From SZUA-430 sp041477875 (GTDB taxonomy: Bacteria > Pseudomonadota > Alphaproteobacteria > Micropepsales > Micropepsaceae): DNA of 64,000 bases. Every line of letters begins with the position of its first letter. Within the stretch, counting starts at the first letter, position 1. Positions 10,142 through 17,546 of this stretch are shown one piece after another. A model generated the notes under the pieces. It was not told where the DNA came from, ran no database searches, and worked only from the letters and a program-made list of their open reading frames with translations. The stretch spans positions 1-64,000 of the forward strand of contig JBGOVA010000001.1 of NCBI GenBank assembly GCA_041477875.1, given 5' to 3'. The position numbers and the translations under genes are program-made.

Positions 10142-12004
10142 ATGAGCACCGAGTTCGACGTCATCGTGATTGGCGGAGGCCACGCCGGCTGTGAGGCCGC
10201 GACGGCCTCCGCGCGCATGGGTGCGAAGACCGCGCTGATCACGCACAAGGTCGAAACGATCGGCGAGATGTCCTGCAACCCTGCCATCGGCGGCTTGGGC
10301 AAAGGGCATCTGGTTCGCGAGATCGACGCCCTCGACGGCGTCATGGGCCTCGTCGCCGACCGCGCCGGTATCCAATTCCGCCTGCTGAACCGCTCGAAGG
10401 GCCCGGCCGTCCGAGGCCCCCGCGCCCAGGCCGACCGCAAGCTCTACCGGCGCCACATGCAGGAGGTTCTGGGCGCCTACCCTAACCTCGCGATCATCGC
10501 GGCTGAGGTCGACGATCTCATCATCGAGAACGGCCAGGCTGCGGGTGCGATCACCCGCGACGGCCGCCGCTTCCCGTCGGGCGCTGTCGTACTGACGACC
10601 GGCACCTTCCTCCGCGGCCTGATCCACATGGGCGAGCGCAAGATCCCCGCCGGCCGCGTGGGCGAGGCGCCGGCGCTCGGCCTGTCGCGCACCCTTGAAG
10701 CCGTGGGCCTGGCGCTCGGTCGCCTGAAGACCGGCACCCCGCCGCGCCTCGACGGCCGGACCATCGATTGGGCCTCGCTGGAGATGCAGCCTGGCGACGA
10801 ACCGCCGGTCCCGTTCTCGTTCCTCACGACCAAGATCGCCAACGCCCAAGTGCGGTGCGGCATCACCCGCACGACCCCGGCGACCCACGCGATCATCAAG
10901 GCAAACCTCCATCGCGCCCCGATGTACTCGGGCCAGATTGAGGGCGTCGGTCCCCGCTATTGCCCGTCGATCGAGGACAAGGTCGTCCGCTTCGGTGCCC
11001 GCGACCATCACCAGATCTTCTTGGAGCCCGAAGGCCTCGACGACGACACCGTCTATCCGAACGGCATCTCGACCTCGCTGCCGGAGGACGTGCAACGCGA
11101 CCTCCTGAAAACGATCCCGGGCCTCGAACACGTGACAATGGTCCGCCCCGGCTACGCGATCGAATACGACTACGTCGACCCGCGCGAGCTCGCGGCCACT
11201 CTCGAATTGAAGAAGCTGCCCCGCCTCTTTCTCGCCGGTCAGATCAACGGCACCACCGGCTATGAAGAGGCCGCAGCCCAAGGCCTCGTCGCAGGACTGA
11301 ACGCGGCCCATCGCGCAGCTGGCAAGGAGGGGCACATCTTCGATCGCGCATCGGGCTATCTCGGCGTGATGATCGACGACCTCGTCACGCGCGGCGTCAG
11401 CGAGCCCTATCGCATGTTCACCTCGCGCGCGGAGTACCGGCTGACGCTGCGCGCCGACAATGCCGATCAACGTCTGACCCCAACGGGCATCGCGCTCGGC
11501 TGCGTCGGAAGCAATCGCCGATCGTTTTTCGAATCGAAGACGTCTGCACTCGAATCGGCACGCGAGGAACTCGGCGCGATGACGATCACCCCGACGGCCG
11601 CCCGGCGCGAAGGCGTGATGTTGAACCAAGACGGCCTGCATCGTTCCGCCCTCGAGCTGCTGGGCCACGCGCAGGCGGGCAGGGCGACTGTGCTTCGGCT
11701 CTGGCCATCGCTGGGCGCGCTCAAATCTGAAGTGCTCGAACAGCTCGAAACAGACGCGCTCTATGCCGGCTATCTCGATCGCCAGGGCGCCGATATCGCC
11801 GCCTTCCGTCGCGACGAAGCGCTAATGCTTCCCGGCGACCTCGACTACGCGGGCGTCGCCGGACTATCGACCGAGATCGTCCAACGCCTGTCGCGGATCC
11901 GGCCATCGACCTTGGGACAGGCGGCACGCATTGAAGGCGTCACCCCCGCCGCGCTGACCGCGCTGCTTCTCACGCTCAAGACGCGGGCTCGGCAAGTGGC
12001 GTGA
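10142..12004 (+). CDS. mnmG: tRNA uridine-5-carboxymethylaminomethyl(34) synthesis enzyme MnmG (GidA)
   Basis: A 620-aa FAD protein, partner of MnmE in wobble-uridine modification. The N-terminal dinucleotide motif is VIGGGHAGCEAA (residues about 8-20), followed by the family signature SCNPAIGGLGKGHL near 48. The second signature AGQINGTTGYEEAAAQGL lies near 370, and GYAIEYDYVDP is also present. The start at 10142 was chosen because the family begins just before FDVIVIGGG; the open frame also extends 39 bp upstream. The stop overlaps the rsmG start by 4 bp (GTGA), implying translational coupling. Confidence 0.97.
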   Translation: MSTEFDVIVIGGGHAGCEAATASARMGAKTALITHKVETIGEMSCNPAIGGLGKGHLVREIDALDGVMGLVADRAGIQFRLLNRSKGPAVRGPRAQADRKLYRRHMQEVLGAYPNLAIIAAEVDDLIIENGQAAGAITRDGRRFPSGAVVLTTGTFLRGLIHMGERKIPAGRVGEAPALGLSRTLEAVGLALGRLKTGTPPRLDGRTIDWASLEMQPGDEPPVPFSFLTTKIANAQVRCGITRTTPATHAIIKANLHRAPMYSGQIEGVGPRYCPSIEDKVVRFGARDHHQIFLEPEGLDDDTVYPNGISTSLPEDVQRDLLKTIPGLEHVTMVRPGYAIEYDYVDPRELAATLELKKLPRLFLAGQINGTTGYEEAAAQGLVAGLNAAHRAAGKEGHIFDRASGYLGVMIDDLVTRGVSEPYRMFTSRAEYRLTLRADNADQRLTPTGIALGCVGSNRRSFFESKTSALESAREELGAMTITPTAARREGVMLNQDGLHRSALELLGHAQAGRATVLRLWPSLGALKSEVLEQLETDALYAGYLDRQGADIAAFRRDEALMLPGDLDYAGVAGLSTEIVQRLSRIRPSTLGQAARIEGVTPAALTALLLTLKTRARQVA

Positions 12005-12672
12005 CCGCGACTCCCGGTAGACCAACTTCAACTTATGGTCCTCTTGACTTTGCACGTGATACGGGAGTCCCACGTGAAACGCTGAGTCGTTTATCCACAT
12101 TCGTTAACCTTCTGATTGAGTGGAACGGGCGCTTGAATCTTGTGGCGGCCTCGACCCTGCCCGACGTGTGGCGGCGCCATGTTTTGGACTCCGCCCAGCT
12201 CGCCCCCCTGATTCCCGACCAGGCAAGGACAATCATCGACCTGGGAAGCGGCGCCGGCTTCCCTGGATTGGTCTTGGCCATCCTCCTTTCGGACCGGCCC
12301 GGTCTCATCGTCCACCTCATCGAATCGACCCAAAAAAAGTGCCGGTTTCTGGAAGAGGCCGGCCGCGCGACAATCGCGCCGATCAAGGTCCACGCGGCCC
12401 GCGCCGAGGACATTCGGGGCCTCGAGGCCGACGTCGTGACCGCCCGGGCCGTGGCCCCCCTGGACCGCCTTTTCGCCCTCGCCCATCCCTTCTTCGGCCC
12501 GGCCACGATCGGCCTGTTTCTCAAGGGGAGATCACTCAACGACGAATTGACCCGTGCAACCAAATCCTGGAAACTTGACGCAACCCTCATCCCGAGCCGG
12601 TCCGACCCCTCGGGCTCGATTTTGCGCGTGACAGGATTGACCCCTTGGCGGAAGCCTCCGAGACCCTCTTAG
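12001..12672 (+). CDS. rsmG: 16S rRNA (guanine(527)-N(7))-methyltransferase RsmG (GidB)
   Basis: A 223-aa SAM-dependent methyltransferase that modifies G527 of 16S rRNA. The SAM-binding motif IIDLGSGAGFPGL is at about residues 78-90, followed by HLIESTQKKCRFLEE (family motif) and VTARAVAPLDRL. Translation starts at GTG 12001, overlapping the mnmG stop. The first 120 bp are visibly less GC-rich than the surroundings and carry two CACGTG palindromes and a DnaA-box word, so this coding segment may also serve as a protein-binding site. Confidence 0.95.
   Translation: MTATPGRPTSTYGPLDFARDTGVPRETLSRLSTFVNLLIEWNGRLNLVAASTLPDVWRRHVLDSAQLAPLIPDQARTIIDLGSGAGFPGLVLAILLSDRPGLIVHLIESTQKKCRFLEEAGRATIAPIKVHAARAEDIRGLEADVVTARAVAPLDRLFALAHPFFGPATIGLFLKGRSLNDELTRATKSWKLDATLIPSRSDPSGSILRVTGLTPWRKPPRPS
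12049..12062. promoter_or_regulatory. candidate parS-like site (weaker copy)
   Basis: The 14-mer TTTGCACGTGATAC matches the bacterial parS core GTTTCACGTGAAAC at 11 of 14 positions, including the full central CACGTG. It lies inside rsmG, 4 bp upstream of the better site. On its own it would be marginal; the pairing supports it. Confidence 0.45.
12067..12080. promoter_or_regulatory. candidate parS site
   Basis: The 14-mer GTCCCACGTGAAAC matches the parS core GTTTCACGTGAAAC at 12 of 14 positions, with an intact centre and right arm. It lies within rsmG about 560 bp upstream of parA. Near-consensus parS sites close to parAB are common in alphaproteobacteria. ParB encoded at 13.5 kb would be the ligand. 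Confidence 0.65.
12091..12099 (+). promoter_or_regulatory. perfect DnaA-box word (TTATCCACA) next to the parS candidate
   Basis: TTATCCACA matches the strict DnaA box at all 9 positions and lies 10 bp after the parS candidate, inside rsmG. A single 9-mer can occur by chance in a window of this size, and no cluster of boxes or AT-rich unwinding element accompanies it. I do not call an origin here. Confidence 0.3.
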
Positions 12673-13544
12673 AACCGCGCCGCGGCGGCCGCGCCGAGAA
12701 GACTCGAATCATCGTGATCGCCAATCAAAAGGGCGGCGTCGGTAAGACGACGACGGCGATCAATTTGGGCACGGCGCTCGCGGCCGTGGGCAAAGCGATT
12801 CTGGTCATCGACGTCGACCCGCAAGGCAACGCGTCGACGGGTCTGGGCATCACCAAGCATCAACGCGGCGTCTCGATCTACGAGGTGTTGATCGGTCACG
12901 CAGGCCTGCAAGAGGCGATCGTACCGACCCAGATCCCGGGCCTTCACGTCGTGCCGGCGACCTCCGAGTTGGCCGGTGCCGAGATGGAGTTGGTGGGCGT
13001 GCCCCGCCGCTCGTTCCGCCTGCGCGATGCGCTCGAGGCCTACATTCACAAACTGAGCGAACCGGTTGAAAAATCCGACTCGACGGCGGTTTCGACCGAT
13101 GTGAATAAATTCATACACTATGATTATATTCTTATCGACTGCCCGCCCTCGCTGAACCTGCTGACCATCAACGCGATGACCGCCGCGAACGGTTTGCTCG
13201 TGCCGCTGCAATGCGAATTCTTCGCGCTCGAGGGTTTAAGTCAGCTGTTGCGCACCATCGATCTGGTCCGCGGCAGTCTGAATCCCGGGTTGGAAATTCA
13301 GGGCGTCGTTCTCACGATGTTCGACAAGCGCAACAACCTGTCCGAACAGGTCGCCGAGGACGTGCGTCAGCACCTGGGCGAAAAAGTTTACCAAACGATA
13401 ATACCTAGGAACGTACGCATCTCCGAAGCCCCGAGCCATGGTTTGCCGGCCCTGCTTTACGACCTGAAAAGCGCGGGAAGCCAGGCCTACATCAAGCTCG
13501 CAGGCGAACTCATTCAACGCGAAAAGTCCCGTAAGGCAGCATGA
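12645..13544 (+). CDS. parA: chromosome partitioning ATPase ParA (Soj)
   Basis: A 299-aa MinD/ParA ATPase that works with ParB and parS in chromosome segregation. The deviant Walker A KGGVGKTT is at about residues 29-36, with DVDPQGNAS near 56 and the Walker B region YILIDCPPS near 160. The start is a TTG overlapping rsmG by 28 bp; no ATG or better start precedes the ATPase motif. About 23 residues just before Walker B (encoded at about 13050-13118) are unusually AT-rich and polar, look inserted, and probably explain the length above the usual ~265 aa. It overlaps parB by 4 bp. Confidence 0.95.
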   Translation: MAEASETLLEPRRGGRAEKTRIIVIANQKGGVGKTTTAINLGTALAAVGKAILVIDVDPQGNASTGLGITKHQRGVSIYEVLIGHAGLQEAIVPTQIPGLHVVPATSELAGAEMELVGVPRRSFRLRDALEAYIHKLSEPVEKSDSTAVSTDVNKFIHYDYILIDCPPSLNLLTINAMTAANGLLVPLQCEFFALEGLSQLLRTIDLVRGSLNPGLEIQGVVLTMFDKRNNLSEQVAEDVRQHLGEKVYQTIIPRNVRISEAPSHGLPALLYDLKSAGSQAYIKLAGELIQREKSRKAA

Positions 13545-14467
13545 CACCGGTAAAGAAAACACACTTCTCGGGACTGGGCCGCGGCCTCTCGGCGTTGCTG
13601 GGCGAGGTCGAATCGGAAGTCCTTGCCGCGAGCGCGGCCAATCAGCCCGCAGCATCTCACGCGACCCACGCGCCCGGCGCCCCCGTCGAACAGCGCGCCC
13701 CGCGCACGCTGCCGATCGCGCTTTTGAAGCCCAACCCCTTTCAGCCGCGCCACGTCTTCGACGGCGAGGCGCTCGAAGAGCTGACGAACTCGATTCGCGA
13801 AAAGGGCGTCCTTCAGCCCATCATCGTTCGCCCGGTCGCGGGCCAGCCCGACGAATTCCAGATCGTCGCCGGCGAGCGCCGCTGGCGCGCGGCGCAGAAG
13901 GCGCGCCTGCACGAAGTGCCCGTCGTCATCCGCGCCTTCACCGATGCCGAGGCGCTCGAAGTCGCCCTCATCGAGAACATCCAACGCGCCGATCTGAACG
14001 CGATGGAAGAAGCGCGCGGCTATCGCCAACTCATCGAAAAATTCAACTACACCCAAGATGCGCTGGGCCAGGTCATCGGCCGCAGCCGCAGCCACATCGC
14101 AAACACCATTCGCCTGCTCCAATTGCCTCAGACGGTCCAGGACTACATCAGCGCCGGCAAACTGAGCGCCGGTCACGCCCGCACGCTTGTGGGTCAACCC
14201 GACCCGGAGACGATGGCGCTCGAACTAATCGAAGGCCGCGTCAACGTCCGCGAAGCCGAAGATCGCGGCCGCAAGGCCAAAGGCAAAAAGAAGCGTGCGC
14301 AAGGCAAGGACGCCGACACCCGCGCCCTCGAACAATCGCTCTCGACGCAACTGGGCCTGACCGTGACGATCGCCCACAAGGGCGACAAAGGCGGCGAGAT
14401 CCGCATCGCCTACAAGACGCTCGAACAGCTCGACGACGTCTGCCGGAAGCTCGGCAACTCGACCTGA
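13541..14467 (+). CDS. parB: ParB/Spo0J chromosome partitioning protein
   Basis: A 308-aa CTPase/DNA-binding protein that loads at parS and spreads. The N-terminus GLGRGLSALLGE is the ParA-interacting region. The N-terminal domain carries NPFQPRHVF, then GERRWRAAQKA and IENIQRADLNAMEEA (the CTP-binding region). The helix-turn-helix follows (ALGQVIGRSRSHIANTIRLL, about 170-190). A Lys-rich linker (KGKKKRAQGKD) precedes the C-terminal dimerisation domain. ATGA overlap with parA indicates one operon. Confidence 0.96.
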   Translation: MTPVKKTHFSGLGRGLSALLGEVESEVLAASAANQPAASHATHAPGAPVEQRAPRTLPIALLKPNPFQPRHVFDGEALEELTNSIREKGVLQPIIVRPVAGQPDEFQIVAGERRWRAAQKARLHEVPVVIRAFTDAEALEVALIENIQRADLNAMEEARGYRQLIEKFNYTQDALGQVIGRSRSHIANTIRLLQLPQTVQDYISAGKLSAGHARTLVGQPDPETMALELIEGRVNVREAEDRGRKAKGKKKRAQGKDADTRALEQSLSTQLGLTVTIAHKGDKGGEIRIAYKTLEQLDDVCRKLGNST

Positions 14468-14599
14468 GCCGATCGATCCGCGTTCACGCGCGACGAACGA
14501 ATCCGTCCGGGCTCCAACTACAGCGTCGAGCTCGGCGCGTTGAGCGTGCCGCTCTCGCGCCGCTTCCCCGAAGCCCTCGCCAAGCTCCGCGCCAGCTGA
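14468..14599 (+). pseudogene. possible gene remnant, start-less open frame after parB
   Basis: Immediately after the parB stop, and in the same frame, 43 codons read through to TGA at 14597-14599, including IRPGSNYSVELGALSVP and LSRRFPEALAKL. There is no ATG or GTG at the beginning. The composition looks like a protein C-terminus rather than random GC-rich sequence. I do not recognise the family. It may be the tail of a gene lost at the boundary of the parB-holA interruption, or chance. Confidence 0.25.
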
Positions 14600-14728
14600 G
14601 GCACGAACGACGCTCCATCGCGACCATGCAACCGCGCCGTGACGAACGGTTCCCCCAAACAACACGGAACGTATTTGCCGTGGTCGCGTTGTCCTCAAGG
14701 GGCAGAGGAACCCGAAAGGAACGCATTC

Positions 14729-15241
14729 ATGAACATCGCGGCAAAGCTGATTTCGCTCGCCGGCGCGTCGTGCATCGTCGCGTTTGCGAGCGCGCCGCCG
14801 GCGCTCGCTGACTCAAAGCCCTGTTGTTACAACAACGGACAATATTTCAGCTCGTCCCCGTCGACCTGCCGGAGATACGGCGGTCAAGTCGTGGAGTACG
14901 AATACTGCCAACGCTACGGAGCGGGCTACAACAGTGGCTACAACAGTGGCTACAACGGTGGCTATGACGGTGGCTATCGCAACGACAACTACGACCGCGG
15001 CGACTACTACGGCTCGCGGCGGCCGGGCGTCTCGTTCTCCATCGACCTGGGCGGCGTGGTATTCGGCTACTCCGACGGTTACTACGATCGCAGCCGCCGC
15101 TGGCACCGCTGGCGCAGCGACCGCGAACGCGCCTGGTTTCAGCAGAACCGCCGCTCGGCCTACTACGACATGCACCACGACCGCGATCGCGACCGCGATC
15201 GCCGCGACTGGCGCGAAGGCCGCCGCCACGACTGGGACTGA
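14729..15241 (+). CDS. secreted Gly/Tyr-repeat protein, 170 aa
   Basis: Unrecognised, probably exported protein. The signal peptide spans about residues 1-28 (MNIAAKLISLAGASCIVAFA... cleaved near ALA-DS). The mature N-terminus has a Cys cluster (CCYNNG, TCRRYG, EYCQRYG). A GYNS/GYNG/GYDG repeat follows at about residues 66-81, then a SFSIDLGGVVFGYSDGYY segment and a strongly basic Arg/Asp/His C-terminus (DRDRDRDRRDW). The start ATG 14729 has AAAGGA 7 nt upstream and yields the signal peptide. It resembles envelope 'glycine-rich/YXWGXW-like' small proteins only in composition. Confidence 0.7.
   Translation: MNIAAKLISLAGASCIVAFASAPPALADSKPCCYNNGQYFSSSPSTCRRYGGQVVEYEYCQRYGAGYNSGYNSGYNGGYDGGYRNDNYDRGDYYGSRRPGVSFSIDLGGVVFGYSDGYYDRSRRWHRWRSDRERAWFQQNRRSAYYDMHHDRDRDRDRRDWREGRRHDWD
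14924..14971 (+). repeat. 12-bp in-frame tandem repeat encoding Gly-Tyr-Asn-Ser
   Basis: Four units of GGCTACAACAGT: the first two are identical and the last two diverge at one and three bases, followed by a partial GGCTAT. They encode GYNS-GYNS-GYNG-GYDG within the secreted protein. Copy number is a likely site of slippage variation. Confidence 0.9.
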
Positions 15242-15263
15242 AGACGAGAGTTGAGTCCGATCC

Positions 15264-15294
15264 AACCCCGGTGGCCGGCAAGGCCGCCGGGGTT
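15264..15294 (+). terminator. strong hairpin, probable terminator of the Gly/Tyr-repeat gene
   Basis: AACCCCGGtGGCC pairs with GGCCgCCGGGGTT across a GGCAA loop, giving a 13-bp stem with one T-G position. It lies 23 bp after the stop codon and ends in TTT then mixed sequence. The short T-run makes it imperfect, but stem strength and position support termination. Confidence 0.6.
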
Positions 15295-15459
15295 TGCTGC
15301 TGCGTCCGTTGCGGCGAGGAAATCGCACCCCGGCGCCCAGCCCGTGGACCCGGCCATCGCGAACTGCATGGCGTGTGCGACGGCCAACGCGTAAGGCTGT
15401 CGCCGACTGCTGCCAGTGCGCAGCCGTGAACGGCGCGGCGGCAAGGAGATCGCGTTCGC

Positions 15460-16197
15460 ATGAGCGCCTATTTCGAGGAACTCGATTATCAGCCGACGCC
15501 GATGGGCGCCCTAAGCTTGCGCCGCCGCAAAGACCTATCGCTGGGCATCGACGTCTACGAGATCAAGCTCGGCGACGAGTTCCTCATGTCTAGCCTGTTT
15601 ACGGCGGCTGAAATGGCGTTGGCGCGGCTTGGTCTGGCCGAATTGCCCGGGCAAGATTTGGATGTCCAAGATTTGGATGTCGTCGTGGGCGGACTGGGGC
15701 TCGGTTACACCGCGCAGGCCGTGTTGGCGAACAGCCGAGTCCGTTCGCTCGTCGTCGTCGAGGCGCTCCCGGCGGTGATCGATTGGCACGCGCGCAGGCT
15801 GCTCCCGCTCGGCGCGGAGTTGGCGTCCGATCCGCGCTGCCGGTTCGTCTGCGGCGACTTCTTCGCCGCGCTCGCGTCGCGCTCGCCGGGCCTCGACCCC
15901 GCCCGGCCGGGACGGCGCTTTCACGCCATATTGGTCGACATCGACCACAGTCCGCGCAATGTGCTGCATCCAAGCCATGCGCCGTTCTACGAGGCCGCCG
16001 GCCTGCGGCGTCTTGCAGACCACTTGAATCCGGGCGGCGTCTTCGGACTGTGGTCGAACGATCCCCCGGACGCGCAATTCGGCGCGGCGCTGGCGGGCGT
16101 CTTTGCGGCGTCGGACGCGCACGTGGTCACGTTCTACAACCGCCTGCAAAATCGCGATGCCGCCGCGACGATCTATTTGGCAAGAACCGCCGCCTGA
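15460..16197 (+). CDS. spermidine synthase-like methyltransferase-fold protein
   Basis: A 245-aa protein with a Rossmann SAM-type core: VVVGGLGLGYTAQAV near residue 76, VVVEALPAVIDW near 100, and FHAILVDIDHSPRN near 154 followed by LNPGGVFGLWSNDPPD. This arrangement is that of spermidine synthase-like proteins that are often encoded outside polyamine operons. The polyamine-binding signature is not evident, so the substrate is unknown. It contains an in-frame 15-bp tandem duplication (QDLDVQDLDV) just before the glycine motif. It is convergent with the NTF2-like gene. Confidence 0.75.
   Translation: MSAYFEELDYQPTPMGALSLRRRKDLSLGIDVYEIKLGDEFLMSSLFTAAEMALARLGLAELPGQDLDVQDLDVVVGGLGLGYTAQAVLANSRVRSLVVVEALPAVIDWHARRLLPLGAELASDPRCRFVCGDFFAALASRSPGLDPARPGRRFHAILVDIDHSPRNVLHPSHAPFYEAAGLRRLADHLNPGGVFGLWSNDPPDAQFGAALAGVFAASDAHVVTFYNRLQNRDAAATIYLARTAA
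15652..15681 (+). repeat. exact 15-bp tandem duplication inside the spermidine synthase-like gene
   Basis: CAAGATTTGGATGTC occurs twice head to tail and adds five residues (QDLDV) without shifting the frame. The two copies are identical, including third positions, which suggests a recent slippage event. Confidence 0.95.
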
Positions 16198-16234
16198 GCG
16201 CGTTCGAGTTGCGGTTGCCGCGAGCCGCCGCGTT

Positions 16235-16564
16235 CTAGGGCACGATCTCGAGGCGCGCGATCTTTTCGCCCTCGAGCGTGAACGCGTAGCGCAATTCGAC
16301 GGGACTGCCGGGAAAGTCGCCCGAGACGCGGCCCTTGACGATCGTCTTGCCGTCGCTCTCGCCGACATCCAAAACCTCCACGGTCGGCCGATACTTTTTG
16401 ACGACCTCAGCCTTCCACGCGCGGATCGCGGCGATCCCCCGATGATCGTGGCTCTCGTCGCGCACGACGGCGTTGTCGGCGAAAGCAAGGGCGGCGTCGG
16501 CCGCGTCGTGCGCGTTCGATCCCGCGATATAGGCGGCGATGGGTTTGGGCAGTGCTTTGGACAT
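16235..16564 (-). CDS. SnoaL-like/NTF2-fold protein, 109 aa
   Basis: A single NTF2-like domain: PIAAYIAGSNAHDAADAALAF, VVRDESHDHRGIAAIRAW and the strand pairs KTIVKGRVSGDFPG and LRYAFTLEGEKIARLEIVP. Members of this fold include isomerases, cyclases and proteins of unknown role; no specific catalytic pair is obvious. It is divergent from the HxlR-type regulator, which is a common arrangement for regulator and target. Confidence 0.8.
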   Translation of the reverse strand: MSKALPKPIAAYIAGSNAHDAADAALAFADNAVVRDESHDHRGIAAIRAWKAEVVKKYRPTVEVLDVGESDGKTIVKGRVSGDFPGSPVELRYAFTLEGEKIARLEIVP

Positions 16565-16586
16565 GTCGGTATCTCCTGTGAATTCC

Positions 16587-16607
16587 GCCTCCCCCTTGCG
16601 GGGAGGC
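16587..16607. repeat. REP-like hairpin (GCCTCCCC/GGGGAGGC)
   Basis: A perfect 8-bp stem with a CTTGC loop lies between the divergent NTF2-like and HxlR genes. It is followed by a GA-rich tail (gagaacgagcgtaagcgag). Hairpins of this C-rich type followed by such a tail recur as intergenic repeats in many high-GC proteobacteria, but only this copy was noticed here. Confidence 0.5.
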
Positions 16608-16695
16608 CAGCGAGAACGAGCGTAAGCGAGTTCGAGTGGGCGGGGGTGCGCCTAGCTTCGTTGCCGCCCTCAGAGGATGGGAATACGCTCTTCCC

Positions 16696-17076
16696 ATGAC
16701 AAGAACGCACGAAGAAGTAAGCCCCGCACCGGAAGGTAAGGCAGACGCCGGCTACACGCCGATGTCGGCCGCGCGCGCCGTCGAAGAGACGCTCAAGATT
16801 CTAGAAGGCCGCTGGAAACTCGTGATCTTGTTCCATCTCTTCGGCGGCAAGGTGCTGCGCTTCTCCGAACTCGAACGCGCGATCCCCGCGATCTCCCAGA
16901 AGATGCTGACCCAACAGCTGCGTCAGATGGAAACCGACGGCATCGTCCGGCGCACCATCCACCACGAGGTGCCCCCAAAGGTCGAATACGCCCTCACCGA
17001 TTGGGGCCAAGCCCTGTGCCCCACGCTGGACTCTCTGCTCAAATGGGCGCCGCTACGCGACGTACCCAGCCGCTGA
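16696..17076 (+). CDS. HxlR family winged-helix transcriptional regulator
   Basis: A 126-aa regulator. The HxlR core runs from LKILEGRWKLVILFHLFGG (about residues 34-52) through FSELERAIPAISQKMLTQQL (recognition helix) to the wing IVRRTIHHEVPPKVEYALT. The ATG at 16696 was chosen over an upstream in-frame start at 16636, which would run through the REP-like hairpin tail. It has no Cys in the usual redox-sensing position. The probable target is the divergent NTF2-like gene. Confidence 0.88.
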   Translation: MTRTHEEVSPAPEGKADAGYTPMSAARAVEETLKILEGRWKLVILFHLFGGKVLRFSELERAIPAISQKMLTQQLRQMETDGIVRRTIHHEVPPKVEYALTDWGQALCPTLDSLLKWAPLRDVPSR

Positions 17077-17146
17077 ATTCCAATCCCGCGTTGAATATTC
17101 GGGCACGCATGCAAAGGCGCACAGCCGTGCGTTTATCGCCGGCGCG

Positions 17147-17380
17147 TTATCGAACGTCGGTGTCCGGCGGCTCGCCGTCGGAATGCTCCGTGCGCCAGCT
17201 GCCCTTGTCGTCTTCGAATTCGATGTCGTGCGGCGGCGTCGCGACGCGCTGCTCGCCCGCCGCGCGCTTGGCGGCGGCTTCCGCCTCCGCGCGTGTCGCA
17301 AAGGTTTCGGCGAACACGTCGCCGACTTTGTAGGTCCAGCCGCCGTCGTGCTGGACGACCTTGTAGTGCACCTCTGTCAT
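17147..17380 (-). CDS. DUF2188-like small protein, 77 aa
   Basis: The sequence begins MTEVHYKVVQHDGGWTYKVGD, continues with FATRAEAEAAAKRAA and ends in an acidic tail. The pattern (a beta hairpin with W-x-Y followed by an ATRAEA helix) fits DUF2188, a small cytoplasmic family of unknown function. It stands alone on the minus strand between HxlR and TetR genes; the 166 bp upstream of it hold no further gene that I can see. Confidence 0.7.
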   Translation of the reverse strand: MTEVHYKVVQHDGGWTYKVGDVFAETFATRAEAEAAAKRAAGEQRVATPPHDIEFEDDKGSWRTEHSDGEPPDTDVR

Positions 17381-17546
17381 GACTTTTTCTCCTCACACGC
17401 GCTCGAGCAGCGCCACGGTTCCTTGTCGCCGTCCGCTGTGGTCCAGTCTAGACTTGGGGCTCCACGAAACTTTTACCAGCCTCTGGTGAGAGTGCCGCCT
17501 GCTGCCGGCGGCCATCCGCTCGGGGCGAAGGTCCCCGGAGTTTGCC

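Noticed and set aside
12049..12120. Replication origin at the parS/DnaA-box cluster
   Set aside because: Only one perfect DnaA box was seen, with no AT-rich unwinding element and no dnaA nearby; the sequence is coding.
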